NCBI RefSeq assembly: GCF_017599325.1 | Contig: NZ_JAGFVM010000003.1 | Location: 62,001 to 126,000, forward strand | Source: Marinilactibacillus kalidii | Lineage (GTDB): Bacteria; Bacillota; Bacilli; Lactobacillales; Carnobacteriaceae_A | Direction of reading: 5' to 3' | DNA: 64,000 nucleotides | Shown: piece by piece, positions 47,181 through 57,413 of the stretch | Layout: the number at the start of each line of letters is the position of its first letter | Numbering within the stretch: the stretch's first letter is position 1 | Position numbers and translations under genes: made by a program | Notes under the pieces: generated by a model | The model's input: the letters and a program-made list of their open reading frames with translations, nothing else | Told to the model about the DNA's origin: nothing | Database searches by the model: none

Positions 47181-47236
47181 GGGACTATTTTATAGGAATG
47201 ACCCTAATCGAGAATAAAAGGTAAGGAGACAAACAC

Positions 47237-50200
47237 GTGCATACCAAACTTCATGTAATGAGTACGTATTCTCTGTTGAAGAGTACGACAACAATCGAAC
47301 GGTTAGTCTCAAGCGCAAAAGAGCGAGGGTACACATCGTTGGCCCTGACAGACCATAATGTTCTCTATGGTGCAATAGGATTTTATGAGAAAGCAAAAGC
47401 TGCGGGTTTGAAACCGATTATAGGATTAAAACTAGATATTGAACCCATTTTTTTAGATCAACCTTGCCAGATCATATTATTGGCTAAAAACGAAAAAGGT
47501 TTTAGAAGATTGATTGAACTCTCTACCAAAGTCATGACAGATGAGCAACCAGTTCCTCTAAAAGTGATTCAATCCTCTACAGAAAATCTCATAGCCATTA
47601 CACCGGGAATCACTGGCGAAGTAGAGACGCTTTTAGACATGGATCACAAAGACGATGCTATGAAAGTGCTAAATGCTTATGAGCAAACGTTCGAGACAAT
47701 CTATATCGGCTACACAATGCATTCGTCTCTAGATGCTGTTAAAAAACAACTAGAACAATTAGCTCTAGATAGTAAGTTACAGTTGATTGCATCAGACGAG
47801 GTCGCGTATATTGACCGTTCAGATGCTTTTGCTACAAATGTATTAAAGACAATCGGTGCAAACGAGACGATTGATTTAGATAAAAAGGTGAATGACGATC
47901 AGTATTTACTTTCTGCACATGAAACTGAAGAACTGTATCGCTCAGCTGGTTATACAGCCGTACTGGAAAGAGCGGATGAAGTGGCCGATCAAATCAATAT
48001 TGAGATCACACTTGGTCAGCCAGTATTACCGAAATTTCCACTACCTGAGAATAGAGAAACAGATGAATATCTTTATGAATTGTGCAAAAATGCACTCAAC
48101 AAAAAAATCAATACCGTTACACAAGTTTATTTAGATCGCTTAGACAAAGAATTAGGGATTATCTCTAAAATGGGTTTTTCGGATTATTTTTTGATTGTCT
48201 GGGATTTAATGAAATACGCACACAGTAAAAATATCGTGACTGGCTCAGGAAGGGGCTCAGCTGTAGGTTCGCTTGTTTCATACGTTTTAAATATTACAGA
48301 CGTTGATCCGATTGCTTATGGTCTACTTTTTGAACGTTTCCTAAATGAAGAACGGTATTCGATGCCCGATATTGATTTGGACTTCCCAGATAATAAACGA
48401 GAACAGATCTTGCTTTATGTAAATCAAAAATATGGCAATCAACATGTGGCACAAATTGCAACGTTTGGTACCTTTGCCGCTAAAATGGCGCTTAGAGATT
48501 CCGGTAGAGTGTTTGGTCTGACTACTCAAGAACTAAAAAAATGGTCAGATGCAGTTCCGTCGAGTCTTGGGATGACTTTGAAAAAAGCGATAAAAGAATC
48601 TTCGAAGTTGCAGCTAATGGTTAAAGAATCTGATCAAAATAAACTGATCTATGATACAGCTACAAAACTTGAAGGTTTACCTAGACATGTTTCTACCCAT
48701 GCAGCGGGTGTCGTTATTTCCGACAAACCCCTAACGCAATCTGTCCCGCTACAAAACGGGAATAGCGCACTATCTTTGACGCAATTTGCAATGGGCGATG
48801 TTGAAAAAGTGGGTCTTCTCAAAATGGATTTTTTAGGACTCAAGAACTTGACTATATTATCCGATTGTTTGCAATTTGCCAAGAAACAAACAGGCAATGA
48901 TTTTACGTTTTCCGATATCCCATTGAACGATGAAAAGACTCTAAAACTATTTAGAAATGGCGAGACAAACGGTATTTTTCAATTTGAATCTCCAGGCATT
49001 AAGCGTGTTCTTCGAAAATTAGGACCAACAGACATTGAAGATATCGTAGCGGTCAATGCTTTATATAGACCAGGTCCCATGGAACAGATTGATACCTTTA
49101 TAGCTAGGAAAAAAGGACAAGAAGAAATTAGGTATCCGCATAATGACCTTGAAAGTATATTGGATGTTACCTATGGGATTATGGTTTATCAAGAACAAGT
49201 AATGAAAGTAGCTTCTCAATTGGCAGGTTATTCCTTAGCAGAAGCCGATATCTTAAGAAGAGCCATCTCGAAAAAAATCAGTTCACAGATTGACTCTGGC
49301 CGAAAACAGTTTATTCAAGGTGCTTTAAATAAAGGATATGAAGAAGAAACAGCAGCGCAGGTCTACCACTATATTGAGCAGTTTTCAAACTATGGCTTTA
49401 ATCGATCTCACGCTGTTGCTTATTCGATGGTTGCTTATCAGTTAGCTTACTTTAAGGCACATTATCCAGCTGCTTTTTATGCTGCACTGATGAAAGCTTC
49501 TTCTAACAATAAAACGAAATTACAAGAATATGTCTTAGAAGCACGTAAACGGCAAGTTTATTTGAATGGTCCGGACATTAACAAAAGTCATTATTCATTT
49601 TCTTTGAATGACAATACCATTCAGTTTGGTTTGGATGTCATCAAGGGATTAAGAAGAGATCTAGTTTACGCCATTTACAGAGAAAGACAAGATCATGGGC
49701 AATATACAGACTTAGTCAATTTCATCAGTAGACTGGATAAAAAGTGGCGAAAAGAGACGTATATTGAACCGCTTATACTTGCCGGTGCGTTCGATGCGCT
49801 AAGTTATAATAGAGGTACGCTTATCTATTCGATAGAGGGCATTATCAATAGTGTGCAGATGAGTGATGGAAATATGGAACTTTTTGAATCACTAGCCCCT
49901 AGGATAGAAGAAAAAGAAGATATCGATGATGAAACAAAACTGGACCAAGAATTTGAAGTAACAGGGTTTTATTTCTCAGAACATCCTAGTGAAAGATACA
50001 ACAAATTCCGAAAACCTTATAAAATCGATTACATTGCCGATGCTAAAATCGGTAAAATCATGCGCTTTCTTGGTATAATAAAATCGGTTAAGACAATTCA
50101 GACAAAACGTGGAGAGCCGATGTCATTTGTTGAGTTAACTGATCAAACGGCAACTTGCTCACTAACCTTGTTTCCGGAACAACATAGGAAATTCATCAAA

Positions 50201-50545
50201 ACGCTAAAAAAAGATACACCGGTACTCGTTGAAGGAAAGGTCGAAAGTGATAAAGAACGACATAAATTGTTGGTTAGAAAAGTTGAATTAGCTGATGCGT
50301 TAAAAGAGAAAGAGTCTCAGAAAACACTCTATCTCAAAATTGACTCATTAGAAAACAATGTAGAGCTGTTTCAAACTGTACAAGCACTTTTGCGCGAACA
50401 TGCTGGTGAAACGCCAGTACTTGTTTACGATTCACATACTGGGAAAAAACAATTATTAAAGAGCACCTTTTTCATAGAAGAAACAGAAAAATTGTTAAGC
50501 GGAATCAAGAAGATTTTAGGGTCAGAAAACGTTGTTCTACGTTGA
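47237..50545 (+). CDS. dnaE: DNA polymerase III alpha subunit DnaE
   Basis: The 1102-residue error-prone replicative polymerase that works beside PolC in Firmicutes, extending RNA primers. Domain order: N-terminal PHP domain (1-260), polymerase palm (GRGSAVGSLVSYVLNIT, PDIDLDFPD and the downstream catalytic aspartate), fingers, helix-hairpin-helix region and C-terminal OB domain (about residues 930-1010). The PHP metal motif reads HVMSTYSLL, where active PHP domains have HxH, so this domain is probably inactive. The start is GTG 47237 with AAGGAG upstream. Confidence 0.95.
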   Translation: MHTKLHVMSTYSLLKSTTTIERLVSSAKERGYTSLALTDHNVLYGAIGFYEKAKAAGLKPIIGLKLDIEPIFLDQPCQIILLAKNEKGFRRLIELSTKVMTDEQPVPLKVIQSSTENLIAITPGITGEVETLLDMDHKDDAMKVLNAYEQTFETIYIGYTMHSSLDAVKKQLEQLALDSKLQLIASDEVAYIDRSDAFATNVLKTIGANETIDLDKKVNDDQYLLSAHETEELYRSAGYTAVLERADEVADQINIEITLGQPVLPKFPLPENRETDEYLYELCKNALNKKINTVTQVYLDRLDKELGIISKMGFSDYFLIVWDLMKYAHSKNIVTGSGRGSAVGSLVSYVLNITDVDPIAYGLLFERFLNEERYSMPDIDLDFPDNKREQILLYVNQKYGNQHVAQIATFGTFAAKMALRDSGRVFGLTTQELKKWSDAVPSSLGMTLKKAIKESSKLQLMVKESDQNKLIYDTATKLEGLPRHVSTHAAGVVISDKPLTQSVPLQNGNSALSLTQFAMGDVEKVGLLKMDFLGLKNLTILSDCLQFAKKQTGNDFTFSDIPLNDEKTLKLFRNGETNGIFQFESPGIKRVLRKLGPTDIEDIVAVNALYRPGPMEQIDTFIARKKGQEEIRYPHNDLESILDVTYGIMVYQEQVMKVASQLAGYSLAEADILRRAISKKISSQIDSGRKQFIQGALNKGYEEETAAQVYHYIEQFSNYGFNRSHAVAYSMVAYQLAYFKAHYPAAFYAALMKASSNNKTKLQEYVLEARKRQVYLNGPDINKSHYSFSLNDNTIQFGLDVIKGLRRDLVYAIYRERQDHGQYTDLVNFISRLDKKWRKETYIEPLILAGAFDALSYNRGTLIYSIEGIINSVQMSDGNMELFESLAPRIEEKEDIDDETKLDQEFEVTGFYFSEHPSERYNKFRKPYKIDYIADAKIGKIMRFLGIIKSVKTIQTKRGEPMSFVELTDQTATCSLTLFPEQHRKFIKTLKKDTPVLVEGKVESDKERHKLLVRKVELADALKEKESQKTLYLKIDSLENNVELFQTVQALLREHAGETPVLVYDSHTGKKQLLKSTFFIEETEKLLSGIKKILGSENVVLR

Positions 50546-50579
50546 TTTCGGAAAAAACTGAGATTGTTGCCATTTTTAT

Positions 50580-50608
50580 GAGACATCATTAGCAAAAAGT
50601 GATAGAAT
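50580..50608 (+). promoter_or_regulatory. Possible pfkA promoter
   Basis: GAGACA (50580-50585), a 17-base spacer and TAGAAT (50603-50608). This leaves an A/T-rich leader of about 165 bases in which AATGAGAA (50636-50643) can pair with TTCTCATT (50674-50681). No catabolite-response element was recognised. Confidence 0.4.
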
Positions 50609-50772
50609 GTTACTTGTATGGAAACTAGATGAATGAATGAGAAAAAAATTTTGAATTTCTTTTTGAAAGATCATTCTCATTATACCGTTATCCTAAATCA
50701 TACTAACGAATGAATTCATCATAGGTAATTTAATTAATTGTTTTAGATGATCAAAATTTGTATTAGAGGTGA

Positions 50773-51744
<972 letters not shown>

Positions 51745-51764
51745 TCAAATCAATCTAGATAAAA

Positions 51765-51805
51765 TTACTGAGTATGGTTGAATCGTGTTTAACTATACTC
51801 AGTGT
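51765..51805 (+). promoter_or_regulatory. Intercistronic hairpin between pfkA and pyk
   Basis: ACTGAGTATGGTT (51767-51779) pairs with AACTATACTCAGT (51791-51803) with one G-T pair. There is no T-run after it, so full termination is unlikely; mRNA processing or stabilisation is more plausible. Confidence 0.65.
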
Positions 51806-51848
51806 AAATAAAAAACAAAAACAGAGACGAAAGTGGGAGTTATTTTTT

Positions 51849-53606
51849 ATGAAGAAGACAAAAATTGTTTGTACCATTGGCCCTGCAAGTGAATCAGTAG
51901 ATACATTAACTAAATTGATGGAAGCTGGAATGAACGTTGCTCGTTTAAACTTTTCACACGGCGATCATGAAGAACACTTAGCACGTATCAAAAACATCCG
52001 TGAAGCAGCAGAAAAAACAAATAAACTGGTTGCGATCATGTTAGATACTAAGGGACCAGAAATCAGAACACAAAACATGGTAGACGGTCGAATTGAAATT
52101 CTTAAAGGAAGCACTATTCGTATTTCAATGACTGAAGTTGAAGGAACAACAGAAAAATTCTCAGTTACTTACGAAGATTTGATCAATGATGTAACGCCTG
52201 GATCAAGTATCTTGTTGGATGATGGTTTAATCAACTTACAAGTAACAGATATCGATCATGAAAATGGCGAGATCGTTACAACAGCACAAAACACAGGTAT
52301 TCTTAAAAATAAAAAAGGTGTTAACGTTCCTGGCGTTTCAGTAAATCTTCCTGGTTTAACGGATAAAGATAAGAGCGATATTCTTTTCGGACTAGAAAAT
52401 AATATTGACTATATCGCTGCTTCATTTGTACGTCGTCCATCTGACGTTCTTGAGATCACTGAATTATTAGAAAAAAATGACAAAACACACGTACAAATCA
52501 TTCCTAAAATCGAAAACCAAGAAGGTGTCGATAACTTAGAAGAAATTCTTAAAATCGCTGATGGTTTGATGGTTGCTCGTGGAGATTTAGGGGTAGAAAT
52601 CCCAGCTGAAGAAGTACCAATCGTACAAAAACACATGATTCGTATGTGTAATGCTGCTGGTAAACCAGTTATCACTGCTACACAGATGCTTGATTCTATG
52701 CAAGCTAACCCACGTCCTACACGTGCTGAAGCTTCCGATGTTGCGAATGCAATCTTTGATGGTTCAGATGCCATTATGCTTTCTGGAGAAACTGCTGCAG
52801 GAGATTACCCAGTAGAATCAGTACAAACAATGTATAACATCGCTGTCCGTACAGAGGCTGCTTTATTAAACCAAGACGCATATGCGCTTAAAGCATATGA
52901 CCAAACAGATATGACTGAAGCGATTGGTCAAGCGGTTGGACACACAGCTCGCAACTTGAACATCAACACAATTGTTGCAGCTACTGAATCAGGTCACACT
53001 GCACGTATGATCTCTAAATTCCGTCCTAAAGCAGACATTCTTGCAATTACGTTCTCAGAAGAAACAGCTCGTGGATTATCATTACAATGGGGCGTTATTC
53101 CGACATTGTCTGAAAAACCAACCTCTACTGATGATATGTTTAACTTGGCAACACAAACGACTATGGAAAAAGGTTATGCTAAAGAAGGCGACCTTATCAT
53201 CATTACTGCTGGTGTACCAGTTGGCGAGCGTGGAACAACTAACGTTATGAAGATTCAATTAATTGGTTCTAAACTTGTTAGTGGGCAAGGTGTTGGATCT
53301 GAATCTGTCATCGGTAAAGCAATCGTTGCGACATCTGCTGATGAAGCAAACGAAAAAGCAGTAGAAGGCGGTATCTTAGTTGTTCAAAACACAGACAAAG
53401 ATTACCTTCCAGCTATTGAAAAATCAGCAGCAATCGTTGTTGAACAAGGCGGATTGACTTCTCATGCAGCTGTTATCGGAATCGCAATGGGTATTCCTGT
53501 AGTTGTATCTGCTGAGAACGCAACAAGCTTAGTTGAACAGAATGAATTGATCACTGTTGATGCTCGTCGTGGTATTATCTACCGTGGCGCGACAACTGCC
53601 ATTTAA
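51849..53606 (+). CDS. pyk: Pyruvate kinase with C-terminal PEP-utiliser domain
   Basis: A 585-residue glycolytic enzyme producing ATP and pyruvate. The start at [15 protein letters not shown] (51849) fits the family, with GGGAG ten bases upstream; the frame opens earlier without homology. Features: [10 protein letters not shown], the [10 protein letters not shown] metal-binding segment, and MLSGETAAG. An extra C-terminal phosphohistidine-type domain ([20 protein letters not shown], with the TSH motif) follows, the Bacillus/Lactobacillales long form. Confidence 0.97.
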   Translation: MKKTKIVCTIGPASESVDTLTKLMEAGMNVARLNFSHGDHEEHLARIKNIREAAEKTNKLVAIMLDTKGPEIRTQNMVDGRIEILKGSTIRISMTEVEGTTEKFSVTYEDLINDVTPGSSILLDDGLINLQVTDIDHENGEIVTTAQNTGILKNKKGVNVPGVSVNLPGLTDKDKSDILFGLENNIDYIAASFVRRPSDVLEITELLEKNDKTHVQIIPKIENQEGVDNLEEILKIADGLMVARGDLGVEIPAEEVPIVQKHMIRMCNAAGKPVITATQMLDSMQANPRPTRAEASDVANAIFDGSDAIMLSGETAAGDYPVESVQTMYNIAVRTEAALLNQDAYALKAYDQTDMTEAIGQAVGHTARNLNINTIVAATESGHTARMISKFRPKADILAITFSEETARGLSLQWGVIPTLSEKPTSTDDMFNLATQTTMEKGYAKEGDLIIITAGVPVGERGTTNVMKIQLIGSKLVSGQGVGSESVIGKAIVATSADEANEKAVEGGILVVQNTDKDYLPAIEKSAAIVVEQGGLTSHAAVIGIAMGIPVVVSAENATSLVEQNELITVDARRGIIYRGATTAI

Positions 53607-53646
53607 AGTTAACAATTACGAACAAGTAAATTAAAGATGATCACAA

Positions 53647-53756
53647 TCAGACGATGAGATTATAAAGATCTTGAAGTAAGTTGAGTTTCAGATGGGTTAA
53701 CTGATCTGGAGTAGAAACAAGACTTACTTCGGGATTTAATCTCATCGTCTTTTGTA
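53647..53756 (+). terminator. Three-tier nested terminator after pyk
   Basis: The outer 14-bp stem AGACGATGAGATTA (53649-53662) pairs with TAATCTCATCGTCT (53737-53750), followed by TTTTG. Inside are GAAGTAAGT (53673-53681) with ACTTACTTC (53722-53730), GTTTC (53685-53689) with GAAAC (53714-53718), and CAGAT (53689-53693) with ATCTG (53704-53708); the last two share base 53689, so at most one of the two pairs uses it. Confidence 0.85.
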
Positions 53757-53786
53757 GTATTTAAGTAAGAGAGAAAAGGGAGTGGA

Positions 53787-54671
53787 ATGATGTCTATTTT
53801 AGGTAGTAAGATTATGGGAATCGTTACAGATAAAAATGAAAAAGCAACATTTGTGCAAAATAATGGGATGACTTACCAAGTAGTCTCTGAGAATGAAGAA
53901 GAACTAGTATTAGGACAAACAGTCGAAGGGTTTTGTTATATCGATAAAGACAACAATCAATTATTTACCACTGAAATACCAGAAGTTAGAGTGGGCAGTT
54001 TTGGTTGGGGAGAAGTGATTGATATTAAGCGATCACTTGGTGTTTTCGTCAATGTAAATTGGCACAATAAAGACTTAGTGATTTCTTTGGATGATTTACC
54101 CTTTGAGGGACATCTTTGGCCTAAAAAAGGTGATAAGGTCTATCTTACAGTTACTGTCGATGATCAAGACCGCATGTGGGGCCAATTAGCAGAAGAAGAA
54201 GATTTCTATGCTATTTCTCAGACAGGTGAAAAAGAAGCACATAACAGCGAGATTAATGGTTATGCCTTTAAGTTGAAAAAAGCCGGCACATATTTTATTA
54301 CAGAAGATCATTTCATTGGATTTGTTCATCCATCTGAACGTGAGCGTGAACCTCGTCTTGGAGAGTATATCAGTGGCCGTATTATCGGTGTTAGAGAAGA
54401 TGGTGTTTACTATGTTTCTTTACTTCCTAGGGCTTACGAAGTACTTGATGATGATGCAGCTATGTTGCTAGAAGTATTACGGCGATCTGGTGATCAGTAC
54501 TTCAAATTCAATGACAAGAGTGACCCGCAAGCAATTAAAAATCAGTTTGGCATTAGTAAAGGACAATTTAAACGCGCTTTAGGTAGACTAATGAAACAAC
54601 GTCTGATTGAACAAGATGCTCATGGTACTAAACTCATCAAAGACCCACTTGAAGAAGAGACTGAAGATTAA
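53787..54671 (+). CDS. cvfB: S1-domain RNA-binding protein CvfB
   Basis: A 294-residue protein with tandem S1-like domains followed by a winged-helix C-terminus (NQFGISKGQFKRALGRLMKQ). EVRVGSFGWGEVIDIKRSLGVFVNVNW is characteristic of CvfB/YitL, which binds RNA and affects virulence-gene expression in Staphylococcus. The start could be either of two adjacent ATGs (53787 or 53790); AAGGGAG is upstream. No operon partner. Confidence 0.9.
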   Translation: MMSILGSKIMGIVTDKNEKATFVQNNGMTYQVVSENEEELVLGQTVEGFCYIDKDNNQLFTTEIPEVRVGSFGWGEVIDIKRSLGVFVNVNWHNKDLVISLDDLPFEGHLWPKKGDKVYLTVTVDDQDRMWGQLAEEEDFYAISQTGEKEAHNSEINGYAFKLKKAGTYFITEDHFIGFVHPSEREREPRLGEYISGRIIGVREDGVYYVSLLPRAYEVLDDDAAMLLEVLRRSGDQYFKFNDKSDPQAIKNQFGISKGQFKRALGRLMKQRLIEQDAHGTKLIKDPLEEETED

Positions 54672-54682
54672 AAGGATGATGG

Positions 54683-54759
54683 TTGTAACTGAGTTCTTTC
54701 TAGATTATACTGATTATAATTAAACTGAATGTTTATGAGATAGATTATAATGGTTCTGA
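54683..54759 (+). promoter_or_regulatory. fur promoter with two Fur/PerR-type boxes
   Basis: TTGTAA (54683-54688), a 17-base spacer and TATACT (54706-54711). TTATACTGATTATAA (54705-54719) matches the PerR/Fur-type box TTATAATnATTATAA with a single mismatch and covers the -10. A second, weaker copy, TTATAATGGTTCTGA, lies at 54745-54759 in the leader. Confidence 0.7.
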
Positions 54760-54774
54760 TCTAAGGGGATAGCG

Positions 54775-55233
54775 ATGGAAAAGACGGGAATGGCAATACA
54801 AGTTATCAAGGAGAAATTATATCAATCTGGATTCAAACTGACACCTCAGCGAGAAATCATCGTAAAGGTCTTGATTGAAAAAGAGCATTTGAGTGCAGAG
54901 GAGATCTATATGGCTGTTCGAGCAAAGCATAGCGGTATTGGATTAGCCACAGTGTATCGAACAGTAGAATTGTTGACTGATCTAAAACTCATCAACAAAA
55001 TTACTTTTCAAGATGGTATTGCTCGATATGATTTGAATCATAATGAACATCATCATCAGCCTCATTATTTGTTATGTCTTAATTGTGGAAAAATAGATGA
55101 AGTTGAACAAGATATGCTGATTGATATTGAAAAAGAAATAGAAAAGAACCATCAGTTTAAAATTAAAGATCATCGATTGACCTTTCATGGTATATGCCAA
55201 GATTGCCTTAAGAAAACGGATAGCAATCAATAA
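54775..55233 (+). CDS. fur: Fur-family transcriptional regulator
   Basis: A 152-residue metalloregulator: N-terminal winged helix (LTPQREIIVKVL, GLATVYRTVELL) and a C-terminal dimer domain with a His-rich stretch (HNEHHHQPHY) and structural zinc sites C101-x2-C104 and C141-x2-C144. Order fur-xerD-deoB-pupG equals B. subtilis fur-ripX-drm-pupG, which favours Fur (iron) over PerR or Zur, though the His-rich sensing region alone does not decide it. The promoter contains Fur/PerR-type boxes, suggesting autoregulation. AAGGGGATAG precedes the ATG. Confidence 0.9.
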   Translation: MEKTGMAIQVIKEKLYQSGFKLTPQREIIVKVLIEKEHLSAEEIYMAVRAKHSGIGLATVYRTVELLTDLKLINKITFQDGIARYDLNHNEHHHQPHYLLCLNCGKIDEVEQDMLIDIEKEIEKNHQFKIKDHRLTFHGICQDCLKKTDSNQ

Positions 55234-55246
55234 GGAGTAATGCTCA

Positions 55247-56155
55247 GTGACGGCTGAATTAGGATTAGAAGCCTTAGAAGAATACTTGACCTTTCTTAAA
55301 ATAGAGAGAGGTCTTTCTAAAAATTCAATAGAAAGTTACCAACGCGATCTGATGCAGTATATTGTCTTTTTAAGAAAAGAAGCAGTAACTGATTGGGATC
55401 AAATTGATCGATATCTGATATTGAATTTTTTAGAAGCCCAAAGGAATGGACACAAATCGGATAACTCACTTATTAGAATGATTTCAAGCTTAAGAAGATT
55501 TCATCAGTTCCTTAAACAAGAGAATATCGCTACAGAAGATCCTATGCTGTATATTCAAACGCCTAAAAAAGCACAGACATTACCAAAAGTTATTTCTGCC
55601 AAGCAAGTGGAGATTCTCTTAGCTATACCAGACGTTTCAAATAAAATCGGGATCAGAGACCGTGCGATACTAGAAGTCATGTATGCCACCGGAATCAGAA
55701 TTTCTGAACTTGTTAACTTGCGTTTGGATGAATTACACTTATCTATGAATCTGATCCAAACAATCGGTAAAGGCGATAAAGAAAGAATTTTGCCGATTGG
55801 AGATCAAGGAGTTAAGTGGCTGGAATACTATCTTGAGTATAGCCGTCCTAAATTGGCTATGAAATCTGCACAGATTTCTCCCTATGTTTTTTTGAATCCG
55901 CGCGGGACGCAATTGAGTAGACAAGGTGTCTGGAAGAAAATCAAGAAAATGGTTCTAGAAGCAGGGATTACACAAAACGTTACACCTCATACATTGAGAC
56001 ATTCATTTGCTACACATTTATTAGAAAATGGTGCCGATCTTCGTGTTGTCCAAGAATTGTTAGGGCATTCGGATATCTCTACCACTCAAATTTATACCCA
56101 TATCACAAAACATAGACTGAAAGAAGTTTATGATACGTATCACCCAAGAGCTTAG
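55247..56155 (+). CDS. xerD: Site-specific tyrosine recombinase XerD
   Basis: A 302-residue recombinase that resolves chromosome dimers at dif. N-terminal SAM-like core-binding domain (about 5-95), catalytic domain with R151, K175, H248, R251, H274 and the nucleophile Tyr283 (HTLRHSFATHLL, LLGHSDISTTQIYTH). The start is GTG 55247 with AAGGAG upstream; the intervening ATG is out of frame. Its position after fur argues for the housekeeping enzyme rather than a mobile-element integrase. Confidence 0.94.
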   Translation: MTAELGLEALEEYLTFLKIERGLSKNSIESYQRDLMQYIVFLRKEAVTDWDQIDRYLILNFLEAQRNGHKSDNSLIRMISSLRRFHQFLKQENIATEDPMLYIQTPKKAQTLPKVISAKQVEILLAIPDVSNKIGIRDRAILEVMYATGIRISELVNLRLDELHLSMNLIQTIGKGDKERILPIGDQGVKWLEYYLEYSRPKLAMKSAQISPYVFLNPRGTQLSRQGVWKKIKKMVLEAGITQNVTPHTLRHSFATHLLENGADLRVVQELLGHSDISTTQIYTHITKHRLKEVYDTYHPRA

Positions 56156-56196
56156 GCAAAATAGCTTAAGCAAATAATCAATAGGAGGAATTAAGC

Positions 56197-57366
56197 ATGA
56201 GCTTTAATCGTGTACATTTAATCGTAATGGATTCAGTTGGAATCGGAGAAGCACCAGATGCTAAGGACTTTAACGACGAGGGGTCACATACATTAGGACA
56301 TATAGCAGAACAAACAGACTTATCATTGCCAAACTTAAAGACGTTAGGTTTAGGAAATATTGCTCCGTTAGAAGGTATTGAAGAAACCCCAACAAGTATT
56401 GGTTATTACACAAAACTTGAAGAAAAATCAGTTGGTAAAGATACAATGACTGGGCACTGGGAAATTATGGGATTGCATATAAAAAAACCTTTCCGCGTTT
56501 TTCCAAATGGTTTTCCAGATGACCTGATCAATCAAATCGAAGAGCATACAGGCAGAAAAATCGTTGCGAATAAACCGGCGTCGGGTACTGCGATTCTAGA
56601 TGAATTCGGTGAACACCAAATAGAAACAGGGGACTTGATCGTCTATACTTCAGCAGATCCTGTTTTACAGATTGCGGCGCATGAAGATGTCATACCATTA
56701 GAAGAGCTTTATGAAATTTGTGAGTATGTTCGTGAAATTACAAAAGATGACCCATATATGATCGGCCGTATCATTGCTCGTCCTTACGTTGGGGAACCTG
56801 GCGCGTTTACAAGAACAAGCAATCGCCATGACTATGCATTGAGCCCATTTGGCGATACAGTCTTGGATTCGTTAAAAGCTAACGATAAAGATGTTATTGC
56901 GGTTGGTAAGATCGACGATATCTTTAACAGCCAAGGAATCACTGAATCTGTTCGTACAAAATCTAATATGGATGGCGTAGATCAACTGATTAAAGTCATG
57001 AAAAAAGATTTCAACGGATTGAGTTTCACGAACTTGGTAGATTTCGATGCACTCTTCGGTCACCGTAGAGATGTTGAAGGATATGCTAAAGCGTTAGAAG
57101 AGTTTGATGCTAGAATCCCTGAAATCATTAGCGAATTGAAACAAGATGATTTGCTGATCATCACTGCAGATCATGGTAATGATCCGACACATCCAGGAAC
57201 GGATCATACTAGAGAATATGTACCATTGATGATTTATTCCCCAAGTTTTAGTCGTAATGGTGCATTATCACAAGGTTATTTTGCTGATATCAGTGCAACG
57301 ATAGCAGAAAACTTTAACGTTGAAGGAACAGGTTTTGGTACTAGTTTCTTGGGAGAATTAAAGTAG
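56197..57366 (+). CDS. deoB: Phosphopentomutase
   Basis: A 389-residue alkaline-phosphatase-superfamily enzyme interconverting (deoxy)ribose 1- and 5-phosphates. Metal-site motifs: [24 protein letters not shown] (phosphothreonine), [18 protein letters not shown]. It precedes pupG so that nucleoside phosphorolysis feeds directly into it. GGAGG lies before the ATG. Confidence 0.97.
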   Translation: MSFNRVHLIVMDSVGIGEAPDAKDFNDEGSHTLGHIAEQTDLSLPNLKTLGLGNIAPLEGIEETPTSIGYYTKLEEKSVGKDTMTGHWEIMGLHIKKPFRVFPNGFPDDLINQIEEHTGRKIVANKPASGTAILDEFGEHQIETGDLIVYTSADPVLQIAAHEDVIPLEELYEICEYVREITKDDPYMIGRIIARPYVGEPGAFTRTSNRHDYALSPFGDTVLDSLKANDKDVIAVGKIDDIFNSQGITESVRTKSNMDGVDQLIKVMKKDFNGLSFTNLVDFDALFGHRRDVEGYAKALEEFDARIPEIISELKQDDLLIITADHGNDPTHPGTDHTREYVPLMIYSPSFSRNGALSQGYFADISATIAENFNVEGTGFGTSFLGELK

Positions 57367-57368
57367 CC

Positions 57369-57392
57369 AGTGCTCATGAAAAAATGAGCATC
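57369..57392 (+). promoter_or_regulatory. Intercistronic hairpin between deoB and pupG
   Basis: TGCTCAT (57371-57377) pairs with ATGAGCA (57384-57390) across a GAAAAA loop, without a following T-run. Confidence 0.55.
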
Positions 57393-57413
57393 ATGTCATA
57401 GGAGGAACGATAG

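Noticed and set aside
52409-52774. 121-codon minus-strand frame inside pyk
   Set aside because: Antisense shadow of the conserved pyk coding sequence; no start signals.
55247-56155. xerD as a mobile-element integrase
   Set aside because: It lies in the conserved fur-xerD-deoB-pupG order and there are no attachment repeats or phage genes nearby.
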